Below are positions 1 through 12,924 of a DNA stretch of 64,000 bases, one piece after another. The position numbers were made by a program, and so were the translations under genes. Under the pieces are notes generated by a model. The model saw only the letters and a list, made by a program, of their open reading frames with translations. It was not told the DNA's origin and did not search any database. This stretch comes from Porphyra umbilicalis (Eukaryota > Rhodophyta > Bangiophyceae > Bangiales > Bangiaceae): NCBI GenBank assembly GCA_002049455.2, contig KV918780.1, positions 354,956 through 418,955 on the forward strand. The letters run 5' to 3'. Every line of letters begins with the position of its first letter. Position 1 is the stretch's first letter.

Positions 1-397
1 TTCCGCCATCTGGCTCCACCCGCACGTGGTGTGCATCGGTGCTACACGCCGGTGGGCTGCACCTGCTGCACTTGTTGCTAGATCTACGTGTCGTTGTTCT
101 CCTTGCGGAGAGACGGTTGGGCGTGTACGTGCCCATCGAGCCTTCCGGCGACTTGGTGCTGCTGGGTATGTCAATGTCTTTCTTCTCGAGTGCTCTCGTT
201 TTCTGCTGTCCCCTGTGTTCTCTACGTTGGGGTATTATTTTCTAGTTCCTTTTTCTCCCTGCTTTTTCCTACTACAGGCTCTAACTCCATCCCGTCCTCT
301 TTGTCTTCTGCATGCCTTGCATTGTAGCTGTTGTATTGTGCTTGCCTCTGGTCTGCCTGTTTCGTTGACAGACCTGCGTTTGAGCGTGTGTTCCACG
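1..397 (+). other. 5' flank of the left unknown element protein
   Basis: This stretch lies upstream of the first methionine of the left element protein. It contains a pyrimidine-rich run followed by CTACTACAG near 267-277, which looks like a 3' splice site, so a 5'-UTR intron is possible. The reading frame is open upstream of 398 but has no matching upstream segment in the second copy, so I treat it as untranslated. No transposon end is visible; the outer end of the left element is probably outside the window. Confidence 0.35.
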
Positions 398-3127
398 ATG
401 GTCGAGCCAGAGCCCAGCCCGGTCGCGGAGCCGGAGCTGACCAAGACCGAGCGCCGGCTGTACGTGAGCTTCTTTGACAACCTCGGGATATCAGATGAGA
501 AGCAGATCGCCTTCCTCGCCACGCTGCTGCGCAACGTCTTTGAGGCATCCTCCAAGCTGGACTCGCACCTGGCGCCGCATGGGGCTGCGCTGCACTCTGC
601 CGTCAGTCGCATGCAGGTGTCGGACAACCCGCGGGACGCGCCCACTCACCGATGGATCCGAGTGGTTGACCGCCTGGGCTTCTTCTCCGACACTAACTCC
701 CACGCCGAGCGCATCGTCAACGTCGGGCTCTCATTTGCCTACCGCCACCTTGAGGTGGACGCCCTCGCGGAAGCAAACGCCATGCTGCTTCGCCAGGTGC
801 AACCGGCAGCAACTGCGGCCGCCGAAGAGAACCCAGACGGCGGGGCGACTGCGGCTTTAACAAGAGCAGGACAAGGCGGCGGCGGTGGGAGCATGGGCGG
901 TGGCGGTGGGGGCGGCGGCGGTACGGGCGCCGAGTCGGAGGGGCTGCCCCCGATTGATGCTCCAATGGAGCAGGACGAGGCGGACGACGACGAGCGCGCG
1001 CTCCCCCCGGGGGGGATGGCCTTCTCGAATCTCCCACCATTGTCTGGACTGGGAGCGGGCAATGTTGCTGGCCTTGCCCACCCGGCGGCGGCCTCGGCGG
1101 GGGGCTCTATTGTGACGGCCTTCACTACCACGAGGGCAAGAGCTGTCGGGGGCACGCCGACGGGGGGCGTGACGGACCAAGAAGAGCCGCTCCCGCCCGG
1201 GGCGGTAGTGTTTGCGCCAAGCAATGCCGCGGCGGCCGCTGTTCTCCACGCCGGTGGCCAGGCCGCATCCGCGGCAGACGTCACGCCCAACACCGGCGGT
1301 GGTGGAGGCGACGCAGAAGAGGAAGAAGATCACGTCGGTAGCGGCTCGACCATCCCCCCCCACGTGATCTACGACCGCCAACCGACAGTGGTGCCGAATG
1401 AAGCTGCGGTAAAGCTGGTCGAGAGTGTTCTGGAAGGCGTCCAAGACCGCTCCGACGGCATCTCCGTGCTCCGGCAACTGTTGGATGACAGCGTGCTGGT
1501 GCTCGGTCGGTCGTCCTCGCGCCCCGCCACCAAGCCCAACGGCAAGGTATGGCCGAGTGGCGTTAAGGGTGACAGGATGGCTCTTGCAAGACGCACGGAC
1601 GGGTGGTGGCCGCAGTGGCGCGCCCCTCAAGACCTCCCCAACAGCATTCCACCTGTCGGGACGGTGGCGTACGCGTTCAACCGCAACAGGGCGTCGGCGT
1701 CGTCGCGATGGGTCATCTTGATTGACATGGGCGGCATCAACGACACCATCAAGGGCCTCTCCATCCGGTCCGCCCGGTACTTCCCCAAGGATGCTCTGGT
1801 GCCCGTTGAGAAGGTGCAGCGCCTTTGGGGCAAGGCGCCTATGCGCTTTCCCGTGGTCGTGGCGTGTATGATGCTGCTTGTAACCAAGGAGGAAGGGTAC
1901 GGGACTACCTTGGCCGACCTCGCCGCAGCCGGCCGCGCCACCATCCCCAAGAACACCTCTCTGTTGTCGGCGTCGTGCCACGAGTTCAACACGTCCGGGA
2001 TTGCGGCTCCGGCTGCTCCCACTGGTCTTCTAGGCGGTCCCCCCGACGGTTCTCCGGCGGCCCAGCAGCTCCCTGACCATCCACGCGACTCCGACGCCGA
2101 GCCCGACCACCTCTCACAGCAGTACGCGGAAATGGAGGTCGCGTTGGCCAGCGAGGACCTGGAGATCAAGACGCAGAACCGTGCTCATCGCGCGCGTGTG
2201 CGCAACGCCAAGACCCGGGCTTCCACTACAGCTGCTCGTGCCGCAGCTCCCGTGGCTCGCTCCACACCAGGTGCAAACGTAGTCGTGGCACGGCCTGCTG
2301 CAGCGGCCTCGTCCGTGACGGCGCCTTCCAGTTCCACGGCACCCGCATCAACGGGACCTACGCGCCTACCCGCTCGCCCAAGGGCGCGCTCTGGCGGGAC
2401 AAGCGCGCCGCTCAGGCCCGCCAAGCGACCACGGACATCCGCGAGCCAAGTCTTGGCTGGCGGCAGTTCGGCGGCAGCCGCCCCTGCTGGTCAAAGTGCA
2501 GGAGCTGCGCCGGGGGCCGGATCTGCGAGTGTGGTCGGCGGAAGCGGCGGAGTGCCCGTGGGTGCTGCGACAGGAGGTACCTCTGCTACTGTCGCAGGCG
2601 GTCCTGTCGGTAACTCTGCCGCCTTGGTCCGTCTTGTCGTCGCGCCTACTGCCGCGCCCCCTGGAGGTGCCACGGGTGCTGTCCCACGGCCTCGCCCACC
2701 CCGTGTACCTGTGCATGGCGGCGCCGGTCCGGTTGGGCCCCCAGCTGGCGGCGGTCGGCCGCCTATCGCCACAGTGGCGGTTCCGAGGACAGGGACACCA
2801 TCCGCTCCTGACGCAGGCAACCTGGCCTTAGTAGGTGGGGGCTGTGATGTAGTCGCTGCAAGCAACAGCGCAGAGCCTCCTCCTGTCTCTGTTTCTGCTC
2901 CTCTTTCTCCTCTCTTATATTCTTCTGCATCTGTTCTCTCTGGGAGTCCTGCCGTTGACACCTCTGTCATATCGGCACCGTCCGGGAGTCGCAGCGCCGC
3001 AGAGTTTGCGGAGGAGCATAGGCAGAGACGCGCGCGTGTTGAATCTGACCTGCGCGACGCACAAGCGTCGCGTTCTGCCGTACTTTCGGACAGGCACGAG
3101 TCCTGGACAGGTGGAAAAGATGCATGA
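398..3127 (+). CDS. Unknown element-encoded protein, left copy (909 aa)
   Basis: I recognise no family. The protein is defined by its relative at 26123-28948. Residues ~15-130 are strongly shared (including HRWIRVVDRLGFF at 84-96 and HAERIVNVGL), as are residues ~320-600 (YDRQP, RWVILIDMGGIN, a hydrophobic stretch followed by VTKEE, and QQYAEMEVALA). A short basic/acidic C-terminal segment around 867-904 (ARVESDLRDAQASR) is also shared and is probably helical. Between the blocks lie Gly-, Ala- and Pro-rich linkers that differ between copies. The ATG at 398 is chosen because homology to the second copy begins about 15 residues after it. The gene converges on the Pif1-like helicase with only 44 bp between the stops. 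The frame is intact although the neighbouring element genes are broken. No transmembrane segment or known enzymatic motif is evident. A DNA-binding or structural role in the transposon is a guess. Confidence 0.7.
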   Translation: MVEPEPSPVAEPELTKTERRLYVSFFDNLGISDEKQIAFLATLLRNVFEASSKLDSHLAPHGAALHSAVSRMQVSDNPRDAPTHRWIRVVDRLGFFSDTNSHAERIVNVGLSFAYRHLEVDALAEANAMLLRQVQPAATAAAEENPDGGATAALTRAGQGGGGGSMGGGGGGGGGTGAESEGLPPIDAPMEQDEADDDERALPPGGMAFSNLPPLSGLGAGNVAGLAHPAAASAGGSIVTAFTTTRARAVGGTPTGGVTDQEEPLPPGAVVFAPSNAAAAAVLHAGGQAASAADVTPNTGGGGGDAEEEEDHVGSGSTIPPHVIYDRQPTVVPNEAAVKLVESVLEGVQDRSDGISVLRQLLDDSVLVLGRSSSRPATKPNGKVWPSGVKGDRMALARRTDGWWPQWRAPQDLPNSIPPVGTVAYAFNRNRASASSRWVILIDMGGINDTIKGLSIRSARYFPKDALVPVEKVQRLWGKAPMRFPVVVACMMLLVTKEEGYGTTLADLAAAGRATIPKNTSLLSASCHEFNTSGIAAPAAPTGLLGGPPDGSPAAQQLPDHPRDSDAEPDHLSQQYAEMEVALASEDLEIKTQNRAHRARVRNAKTRASTTAARAAAPVARSTPGANVVVARPAAAASSVTAPSSSTAPASTGPTRLPARPRARSGGTSAPLRPAKRPRTSASQVLAGGSSAAAAPAGQSAGAAPGAGSASVVGGSGGVPVGAATGGTSATVAGGPVGNSAALVRLVVAPTAAPPGGATGAVPRPRPPRVPVHGGAGPVGPPAGGGRPPIATVAVPRTGTPSAPDAGNLALVGGGCDVVAASNSAEPPPVSVSAPLSPLLYSSASVLSGSPAVDTSVISAPSGSRSAAEFAEEHRQRRARVESDLRDAQASRSAVLSDRHESWTGGKDA

Positions 3128-3171
3128 GATGAGTACGGGGATAAAAGGAATACCAATTCACGTTGTTTTGC

Positions 3172-5658
3172 CTAAAGTCGCCGCCACTCGTTGTATAACT
3201 TCAAGGCACACTGGTCAGCAAACAAACGGCCGGCGCTAAACGACTTGACGTGCAGCCGCGCCTTGTCCGGCACGCGGCTCAAAGCGGTGTGGACCATGCC
3301 GGCCTCAAAGCACTCGGAAAGGTCAAGCACCGCCTCGGAGATGCTCAAACTCTGGGACATGTGGATGGTGCTTGCCCACCCCAACACCAACGGCACCTGC
3401 GTGCGCACCGCCAGAACACCGGGAGCCGCGAGCACACGCGCCGCGAACTTGACTGCAGGAAATGCAACCTCAATCCAGGTGTCGCCCCTGTCACGCAGGC
3501 CCCAGTTGCCGCGCTCGATGCCCGCGGGCAGGACGTGATTCTCCAGCCGCACACTCGGGCTACCGTCCGTGTCGTCGTAGCCGACAATGAAGCCGATGCT
3601 GCCATGACACACCCCCAGGTCCTTCTTGCGGTTGGATATGACCATCACACGTGCGTGGAGGCAGTGGGAAATCGCTGGCGGGGCGACGCAGTCGGCCAGC
3701 GCGGCCGCCCTTGTGTTGGCACTCACGCCCTCAAGGTTGGGCGCCTTACGCGACATGTCCCTGTCGGGGTCGAGCTCCACAGAGTCCACCGCCGTGAACA
3801 CCTTGGTCGGCGCGCCACGCGACAAGCGGGTCAGGCAGTCGCGGTTGTGCTGGATGACAGCCCTAAGCCGCGGCATCAGGTGAAAGATGGATGTCTTGAT
3901 CTCTTCGTACGCGCTCCCCTCAATCGAGCAGTCCTTAATCAGCTGCTCCACCGCTTCGGAGCTGTTGCCCAACCGCGCGTCGCGGACCGCGCGGATGAAA
4001 CCCGGCTCGCGCTGCCGGAAGGTTCCCGTGAGCTCCAAGAAGGAGTTGCCAAACAGGGTGCTCCAGCACGGCGCCGTGTACGCCATCTTGCCCTGAACGG
4101 GGCCAAGCGGCAAGAAGTCGCCGAAGGCAAACCACAGACAGGGCCTGGCGTCCGACTGGACGCTGGCCAGGAGCTCAAACATGACGCTGAGGTTGGCAGC
4201 CGACACGAGGGAGATCTCATCGAGCAGGAGCGCCCGCACTTCTCGCAGCCGGTCTTTGATGGGCCCGTAGCGGCCGGTCGCCAACAAACGCTCCGCCTCC
4301 TCCTTGGGGTCCAATCGAAGTGGCACGTACTCGCGACCAAACCCAAAGAAGGAATGGTAGGTCATACGACCTGCCGTCTTGGCAGACGTACCGGTGGGCG
4401 CCAGCACTACCACCTCGCCGTCCGCCGTGTACCGCTCTGACAGGAAGGAGCCCAGCTTCCTCAGGAGCGTCGACTTTCCAGCTCCCGGGCCGCCGGAGAC
4501 AAATGCACTGTTGATCCGTGCAAAGAGTTGTTCACAGACGTCTCCCCATCGGCCGGTTGCGGCAAGCCGACCGATAGGTGGCACACCCGACGGAGCATCC
4601 TCCAGGTCAGCGCCTTCGCCGTGGCGAGGCCCACCACGAGCCGCATCACGGCCACGCCGCACAGACCCGACGCTGGCGTGGCCACCCTGCCGCACACCAG
4701 CAACCCCGCGTGGTGCCCGTCGCGCCTCATCCTCTGGGACCGCGCCAAGAACCTCCACCGGCAGCGACCTCCGGGAGTCGCGTGAAGACGGTGGCTCTGC
4801 AGTAGTCCACGACGCCCGCCCGCTGCTCGGACAAGATGTTGACGGTGTGCGCGGTAGCGCCCGCAGCTCCAGCTGCCCCATGGACGAGACGTGCGCCGCC
4901 TGCTTGCGCCGCTTGGCAGATGACGGCGATCGCGGCGCGCTCACCACCGGCCTTGCGCGGAAAGGAGGCGCCACGTCCGAGCAGTCAAGCTCAACCACAT
5001 CGTCGTCGGATAGAAACGCTGATTCTTCACTGCTTGATGTCGCCGCCGAGCGCTTGGCAGGCAGAGGCGGTCGTGCGCCCATGGTTCGAGCGCCCGGTGC
5101 CCGACTACAAGAAGCGCGTGAGCCGCTCATGGCCGCCGTGCACGTCCGATCGGGAAGCAGACGAAACGCGGGGCGCCCGGCAACACCGGCACCAGGGATG
5201 GGCAAAGCATGTACAACCTCCAGCAACGCCTTGCCGACGTCGGCGACAAGCCACCTCCACGCCGAGGGCGTCGAGACGAAGCGCCGGATGATGCAGGTCC
5301 CCACCACCGCATCGTGCACCATGGCCAACGCGGAAGCACAGCCCCGTGCGTCGAGTCCAAAGCAGCTGGCTGAGGAGTGCGTCCTGATCGCCAAGCAGCC
5401 GTCGTCGTTTGTAGCCGTCTGGTGCTGCTCGTCGCACACGGCCGCGTCCGCGGCGACCGCCTCCCGGTGGGTAGGGTTCGTGAGCCAACACAGGGCCTCC
5501 AGTTGAGTGGGGAAGCACCGCGTGGCCGAAACGCCGTCGCCGACGAGGGAGAAGACGCGCTGCCCAATGTTGACGTCGTCCGACTAGTTGTGCATGGCAC
5601 ATACAGCACCCGAGTGCAAGGCAATGTACCTACTTCCAGGCGGAGCGACGGACGCCAT
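3172..5658 (-). pseudogene. Pif1-family helicase of left KDZ element, with an internal stop
   Basis: This encodes a superfamily 1B (Pif1-like) DNA helicase, an ATP-driven 5'-3' unwinding enzyme. Visible motifs in order are Walker A GGPGAGKST, a TGTSAKTA motif Ia, Walker B LLLDEIS, FGDFLPLGPV (motif III), GTFRQREPGFI (motif IV) and the Pif1 C-terminal signature LGWASTIHMSQSLS...ALSRV. The N-terminal ~110 residues match the right copy (ATRCF, ALCWLT), which places the ancestral ATG at 5658. In that frame the Trp codon of an HNW motif in the other copy is TAG here (5584-5586), so only a shortened product starting downstream could be made. The helicase core itself is open. Its stop is 44 bp from that of the convergent unknown protein. 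Host Pif1 is unlikely because the gene is duplicated together with the transposase genes. Confidence 0.85.
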
Positions 5659-7729
5659 TGCTGCCAGTCACCGAATCGCTCGCGACCCAGGCCGAAGCAA
5701 GCGAGAGGGAACGGTGCAAACGGGGATGACGGGAGGGGGCATGCGGCGTGGGAGGGAGTGTCAAGATGAAAGAAGAGCGGGTTGAGTTGGGGGGGGGGGG
5801 TGGCACGCCCTCTTACGACGGCGAGGGTGCAACCCAGCGTCAGGGGGAGAGGATGTCCGCGAGCGGGGGAGCGGCCGATAGCCTGCGAGCGGGGGCAAAG
5901 AGCGCTGTGGAAGAGTAAGAGATCACATGCGCACGGTTGTATGAGGGGGGGTGGCAGGAGCGAAGACAGTGTCAGACAGGCCCGGCACTGGCACAAGCTG
6001 TCTCCCTGCACGGTCGGCACACAAAATCGGAAAAGCCGCTCGCTCTGGGTCGTGGTCACCGCTATCGCGCAGCCGGGATACCCGGTCACCCTCTCTATCA
6101 CACACGCACGACACACGGGCAGCACAAAAAGGCCAAGCAGCATACCTGCAACAGGGTAGACGTGTGAGAGAGGTGGCTGAGCGCCCCGCGCCTGCATGCT
6201 GCAGTGGCGTAACCGTCCCACCGGCAGGGCCGTGGCGTACAGCAAAAAGGCGCGTATGGGAGTGGTGGGTGACCGCCAATGACTCGTTGGCGGGAGGTGC
6301 CGAGCGCGCGCGCGTCAAGAATGGCGTCCGCCAAGCATTCCTTCAAATGAATGCTACTTGAATGAGACGTGAGGGCCACTTTTCGTGCCGCCAGGATCTG
6401 CCCGGTGTGATCCAGTCGTGTGATTGGCTCACGCAAGGCCGCTGCATTGGAAGCTCAAGGACCGCACGATCAAGGCCGCGGATCGTGGCGGCCAAGTCGG
6501 TGCTAGGGTTACGTGGGCTGCTAGGGTTATGGCTGGGATGGCCACACTGCTACGACCGTCACTCCAGTGCCCGTCGCAATAGAGTTGGTCGTGCCCTGGA
6601 CATGTTAAGACAATGTCTCTGTCGTGAAGCCGCACACAGACCCAATGGCCACGCCCGAGTGGTGCTGGAGCTGTACTGATGCGAGCTGTAGAGCAGGCTG
6701 TAGACGTCGGTCTGACATCCAACCTGTGCCTAATCTCTTTGAAGGGTTTTCATGGCCTGGGGCAAGCAACATGAACGAAAAAGTGTCAGAGCACCTGTGC
6801 GTTGCCATTGGTAGTTTCAAAACTGTGGAGCGCTCTCTGATGCGTTCCCCCGTAGGTCGAGTGCACCACACCACTCCGCAGAGTACGCACTTCAGCTGGC
6901 ATAGTACCGCCGACTGGTCGAGCATCTTTGGTGCCGGTTGCACATCTTTGGTGCCAGTCGCGCATGTGTTGTTCGCCATCCACCTGGGTAGTCATTGACA
7001 GTGTCCTATGAGCTGTTGCCCATGGATGGTTGGAACCTGGACACGTATGAACATGGAAGATACCAGACCCATCCGAGTGCTCGGTGTGCGTCCAGAGTAC
7101 CTCCTGTACATGGAGATAAGATCTCATCTCATCAGCCTGTAGGTTGGGTGCTGCTGGTACACGGTGCTTTGGGTCTGCCCACTGAGCACCAGTACAACAG
7201 GTTGCGCTGCTATGATGATACAGGCGCTATTCATGCATTCCGGCAGTTGCTGAACTCTTTGACATCTACCTACAGAGTTCAAACAGTTGTCCAGAGCTCC
7301 GAGAACATTGGGCTCGCTCATCGCTGTAACATGACTGTATTCTTGCGTCCGGCTGACACGGAGGCGGCGCACTTGTGTCGCGCGCGCACAGAAGTCATAC
7401 GTGTGGCAAGCGAGTAGTCCTCCTGTCCACCTGCAGGCAGCAGTGCGCGCATGCGCGGCGGACCCGACAGAACAGCTTCAGTCCCGCTCCGTCTGTCGCG
7501 GTGGTCACACGCGCCCCCACCAGATGCTCGGCCTCCCTGGTAGTTGGTCACCTGTTGCAAGTGATAGCGCCGCCTCGCCGCCCCATTGCGTACACTGTGG
7601 TGGCATTTCTACTGGGTGGAGGTAGCAGCACCTCGAAGCTCTACGAGATGCATGCGCTGTGACGTGACGCGATACTGTTCTTTTCCCTGCCATGCGCGCG
7701 AGTAGATGAATGGAAAAAGTTAGCAAGCA
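5659..7729. other. Spacer between helicase and transposase genes, left element
   Basis: No protein family or long open frame is recognisable. Base composition is clearly less GC-rich than in the flanking genes from about 6,300 to 7,700. Two imperfect copies of a ~22-bp sequence starting TCTTTGGTGCC occur near 6925 and 6947. The right element has a spacer of similar size and composition at the same place, but I could not align the two by eye. Confidence 0.5.
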
Positions 7730-10700
7730 TCAATCCCCCTGCTCATCCCGCCACCTGCCATTGTCTCCATGTTCATCAGATGCCTCCACCTCATCCCAGT
7801 CAAGAACCCCCCCACTGCCGGCCTGCATGTCCTCATCATCAGCCCCCTCTACACTCGAATCCACGCATTCCCCCGCATCTTCAATGTCAATGTCCTGCCC
7901 TCCCACCTCTTCTTCTCCCACCCCACCGACCGTGCCGCCATCGTCATCCCCCGACCCGGCGGCGACCTCCCCGCGCTCGCTGCCGGTGTCACCCACGTCC
8001 TCTCCAACACCGTGCTCAGCGACCCCCAGCTCGGCGCCGTCTTCCGTGACCGCATCATTCTTGTCCACCGACTCATCATCAGACGTCGCCGGCGTCGTCG
8101 TCCCGCTTGTGGAGGTCGGCTCGGGGACGTTATCAGGGACGTTGTCGGGAATGTTGTCGGGGAAGTCCAAGTCGTCAAAAAACAATGCGAGCGTAATGCG
8201 GCGGCGCACGGCGCCAATGCTCGCCTGGGAGAACAGCATCGGGACGCCGAGGGAGAAGCAGTCAGCTGCAGCCAACACAAAGAGCCCGCAGCTGCCACCG
8301 TCCGTCTGCCGCGGCAGCCCGAAGTCGAGCACCACCCGCCAATGGGCAACGTCCCACTCGACCGCGACGTCGTGCCCCAACCGCGCATCCACCTCCTGGT
8401 GCAGCCACTGCTTCAGCACCGGCACGGTGCCCCGGGAGTCCTCCATCGACAGAGAGTCGTAGAAGTGGAACTCGCGCGCGCCGACATTAATGGCAACCAG
8501 CACCCAGTGCGATTACGAGACAAGAACGGGCACCAGCACCACGTCCACGGCCGTCAGATCCAACCCCAACTTGACCCCCCAGCGGGACACACCGTCGTAG
8601 TCGACAAAGCCGCTGCGCGGTGACAGCCGAGAGAAGAAAAACGTGTTGAACATCACCGCCCTTGGCGGCGGAGAGTGGTCAAATGACCGCGACGCCGCGT
8701 CCCGGTACGCAGCCGCCCGACTGCGGTGTCTGATGAGCGCCGAAAATGAGTTCATGAGCTCATCACTCAACCAAGCCTCGCGACGCAACCGCCTGATGTC
8801 CACGCCGCGGAGGAGGATGCGCGCCTTGTTGACTGGGAGAATCGCCTTGGCGACCGGCCGGTTCAGGAGCTCCCGCACGAGCCGTCGCTGTGCCAACGTC
8901 ACCGGGCAAGTAGCAATGGCGGAGCTGCTGCGAGACGTCCGGGCCGACGACCAGGCGTTGAAGGCCCCCAGCAGCTGCGTGTGCCACATCACCGTCAACC
9001 CGTCGGCCTTGTCTGCCACCGGCCCTTTGTTGATAATGACCCCGTCCTCGACGTTGGCACTTGGAGCGGCATCGACGCGCGCAACGCCGCTGTCCTCGTC
9101 AACGTCAAAACTCCATGGCTCTTGCTCCCCCGCTGGCGCCGTAGCGCCTGCCACCCCGTCCGTCGCGCCGCCGCTGAGATCTGGTGGAGCGGCTGCCTCG
9201 GCGCCTTGAGGTTGTTCCTCGCCACCGGGTTGACCACTTACTGGCGCGGAGCCTGCCTCCGTGGGCTGGTCGACGTTAGCAAGGCAGGCGATGGTGCTCG
9301 CCGCGGACGCACATGTGCACACGGTGACGCGCTCGCACTGGTGCAACACCTTGTCGTGGAAGAACGGGGCGAGCGGCACATGGTCGTTCTCACCGACCCC
9401 GTTGCCGGCTTGCAGGCGGTACAACTTCCGCAAGTTGGCAAAGGCCACCTGCACCATGCGATGGTACATGTACGTCGATGGCGCCATGTAGGCGAGGCTC
9501 GTCCGGTTGACAACGGCGATAGAGTGGGACACCTCGGCCGCCTGAGTGGCGACACCGGCGGTCGTCCCAAGGCATTCGTCAGGCATGTAGATCGGGGAGC
9601 ACGAGTGCGTGATGGAGTGGGGGCGGTCGAGAATGCACCGCACCCCATGCGCGCGCATCAGCTGCCGCACCCGCCTCATCGCGTTCTTGTCCAGCTTGCA
9701 TGCGACGTCATAAAAAATAGCCTTGGGTAGCTTGGCAAAGCGCTCGAGCACAATCGACAACGCCTCCCCCACCCTCTCCGCGCGGAACAAACAACGAAAG
9801 CCCAAGGTTATAACATGAGGGCAGACGACGTTAAACACACCTTGAGTGAGGCCCGCCTTAATCGAGAACGCCTTGTTACACGCGTCGCCCTCCCCCTCCA
9901 GGTCCGCCTTGTGCCGGTCCTTGCCGCGGTATTGTACACGGCGCTTGGCCGCCTCCGAATCGGTGATGCCAGGGCGCACGCGCGGCAAACCCGCAAAGTA
10001 CTCGAAGCTGACCAACGGGTCGTCCTCATCCAAGTCCTTCAGGTGCAGCTGCTCGGCCGTCCACTTCTTGTATTCAGCCGCCGTTGGCCTCCCCTTCCAC
10101 CGCTTGCAGTACTCGGCGTTCTTCCACGCCGCCGCGAGCGTCGTCTTGTTGTTGGCGACCGCCTTGAACGTTTCATCCACGTACTTCTCCACGTTCACGG
10201 CAGCGAGCAGCAGGACCCCCACGGCCTGTCGCAGGCCACGGTCCTCATCGAGCTGCTCCGCAAACCACCCGAGGAAGCCAGCGACAAATCCAACGCCGTC
10301 AACTGCCGTGGTCAGGGACCGCCACGTTCCGCGCCGCATGAGGCGGAGCGTGTTGGCGAGTAACCGCACGGCGCGCTCGTCAAAGGCCTGAAACATGCCC
10401 GACACCGTCTCCGTGAGCATCGCCTGGAGGAAGGGGCGGACGCAGATCCAAAGCCCATCGTCGTTGCGCGGGTAGCGGTCAAAAGCCGGGGCGCACATAC
10501 TTGTCCGGTCGCGCCACGTCTCCGCCGGCGTCTTTGCCAGCGGCCCCTTGCCGCCAAGGACGATCGCACCGTCCTTGTCGACGCGAAGGGCAGCCTCCAA
10601 CCCGCCGCCGGCACTGAACCGACCGCGCTTGGCGGGGCGCTCGGCCTCAATGGGCGCAGCAGCAGAACTGCTTCCCACCCGCGTGGCTCGGCTTCGCCTC

Positions 10701-12904
10701 ATCTCGGAGTTGACCACCTGCTCGCGGCCAATGGGGAAGAGTCGAAACAACACTTCCGCTGCCGCCGCCTCTAGTGACGGACGTCCCGACGCGACGATCT
10801 TGTCGCGCCACGTGCGGAGTAGGGTGGCCTGCGCGGCCGTCAGCGGCGCGGAAGTGCGCAGGACCTTGGTGATGGCCGCACGCAGTTGAGCATTCTCCAA
10901 CACGCACAGCTTTGGAGCCGGGATGCTAAGCACCGGGCAATCCTCGGCGGGGCGAAACGGTGTGGTGTCGTCCGGATCCGAGCAGCCGAGCGACTGGGCG
11001 TCGATAACAATGAACTCGGGGCTTGGGCCACATAGCGTGCAGCGTGCCGTCTCGGCAGGGATGTGGAATGTCTTGATTGCCGCCGTGCCCAGCTTCACCA
11101 CGTCTTGGCGTCGTAGCGCAAACGACATGACGTCCGCCGACAAGTGACGGGTTGCGGCCGTGTACGTGGTGCGGCCCGAGATGATGAAAGAGAGAAGCTT
11201 GTCGATCAGCCCCCTGGTGAAAAGCAACCACCTCCCGTTCTTATTGCGGCGCTGCATCGAGAAGAGCGCATCTGCAGTCCCGTCGTACTCCACGACGCGC
11301 TTGCAGGCTCCCGTATCGCATACCCACCGGCCGACCAGCACCTGTCCAAAGCCAATATCAGAGACGAGCCAAGGGAAGCACCAAGAGAGATACTAGACAG
11401 TCAGTAACTGCTTGACGATACAGATGAGGATTCACTCGAGCACGCTCCCAGGTACATACGCGCATGCAAGCAACAAACTGTGGCACAGACAAACCATTAG
11501 AGAGCAACGCAACATACCTTCAGTGCCGGAGCCGTCGGGTGGTGCGTCGTCAGCAACCCGGGCTCAGTTTGCACCTTGTGGCGCTCATCCCGCTGTTGGC
11601 CGCAGGTCCCACAACGGGCTTCCACCAGAGGTAGACGCGTGTCCCGCAGGTAACCTTTGGCAAAAGCGGTAGCGATGGTGATCTGCAGCAGCTTAGAGGC
11701 ATCAGCGTCACCAGCTGTGCCGGCAGCAGCGTGCTGCTGCACCAATCCTCGCCAGTCGGCCGACCGGTTCCACACCTCCCCTTGGGCGAGCGCCGCGCAT
11801 TGTGTCCGACGGCAGCTTCTCCAGCCCCTCGTCCTCCTCCTCACTGGCGAGCACCTTGTCATACGCGACGGGGGGCGGGCGCCGCGCGTCGGCTCGGGCC
11901 TTGACGACGGCGGGAGCCGTCCCGAACTTGGCGTCATTGTTCCCGTCGGGCCCCAGGCGATCGCGTGCTACGCGCACATGACCGCAGCGGCCACGGAAGC
12001 GTCGGCAGCACGGCGCGATGCACGTCGCGGCGTTGGCGCCACTAAACGTCACCAAGGAGAATACCGAGTGGTAGAGCACCGACCAAACGACGGCCGACCC
12101 GTAATCCTCGGCGACGGCAAACTCTTCAGCGTCGGCGCGCAACCTCATACGCGAACAAAACGTGCTTGCGTTGACGCCCGAGGATAAAAGCGCCTTGCGC
12201 AGCGCCGCCGTGTGCTTGCACGTCGAGCTGCGAGAAGACACGGAGAGGAAGAGCGTGTTCTCATGCCCGCCAAAGCAAGAGCACAGGAAGCCGTCAAGAC
12301 TTGAAACCCAGAGGATGAACGAGTCCCGCTTGCCCGCCCCTTGCCGCACGACAATGGCACGAGAGCGCGAGTTCTTATCGCCAACCACCCGAGCCGTCAC
12401 CGCCGAGACCTGCTTGGCCATCGGGCGCGAAGAGGGCAGCCCGCAGGTGCGGCGGATGCACGCCGCAAGGGCCTCCTCCACATAGTCCTCCACGAGCACG
12501 GGGTCGCGGCGAGCGTGGTCACGAGGAGCACGTGGCGCGGGAGGTTGACCGCCATCCTCCTCGCCGTCAACCTCATCGTCACCCGCGGCCGCTCCTAGAT
12601 GGTTGGCCGACGTTTTACCGGCCATAGTAAAGCGTCGCGGCGCCACACGCCGTCGACGGCGGAAGCCACTTGCCGGCGCATTAGATCCACCTTGACGCGC
12701 GTTCTCAATCTGGGAGCTCCACCCCCGAGCAACTTGACCACCATGGACCGTACCTGGAAATGCAAGCACCACAGCGCCCACAGATGGACAGGGGGGGCGA
12801 GGGGCGACCGAAGATGCGACAGCTTGAGCAGCCGCTCGAGTGCCGACAAAAGGGAAGCTGACGCAATCCCCCGTAGGCCCAGCAACGCCGTCACCAGCAG
12901 CCAT
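7730..12904 (-). pseudogene. KDZ-type transposase with SWIM-like, Cys-cluster and Ulp1 domains, left copy
   Basis: This is the transposase of a KDZ (Kyakuja-Dileera-Zisupton) element. Exon 1 (12904-11518) carries a SWIM-like zinc motif (CSC...CKH, residues ~208-231) and further Cys/His pairs (CCRRF..CGH, CGTCG). A 176-bp intron follows (11342-11517, GTATGT...CAG). Exon 2 opens with VGRWVC and a CxxCG cluster (CTLCGPSP) followed by IDAQSLGC, the Cys cluster typical of KDZ proteins. The transposase core lies around 9,600-9,900 (LTQGVFNVVCPH, FYDVACK, LDRPHS). The C-terminus is an Ulp1/C48 cysteine peptidase: His in SHWVLVA (~8,495), Asp in FYDSL, and Gln/Cys in RQTDGGSCGLF (~8,283). A long acidic tail follows. 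Two lesions are visible: a deletion with frame change near 11,820, where the right copy has ~17 more residues, and an in-frame TAA at 8513-8515 just before the peptidase His. It is therefore inactive as a full protein. Confidence 0.85.
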
Positions 12905-12924
12905 AGGTGTGCATCGAAAAGGCG

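Noticed and set aside
6501-6530. Telomere-like CTAGGGTTA repeated twice
   Set aside because: Only two separated copies, with no array. Chance or common short-motif occurrence is enough.
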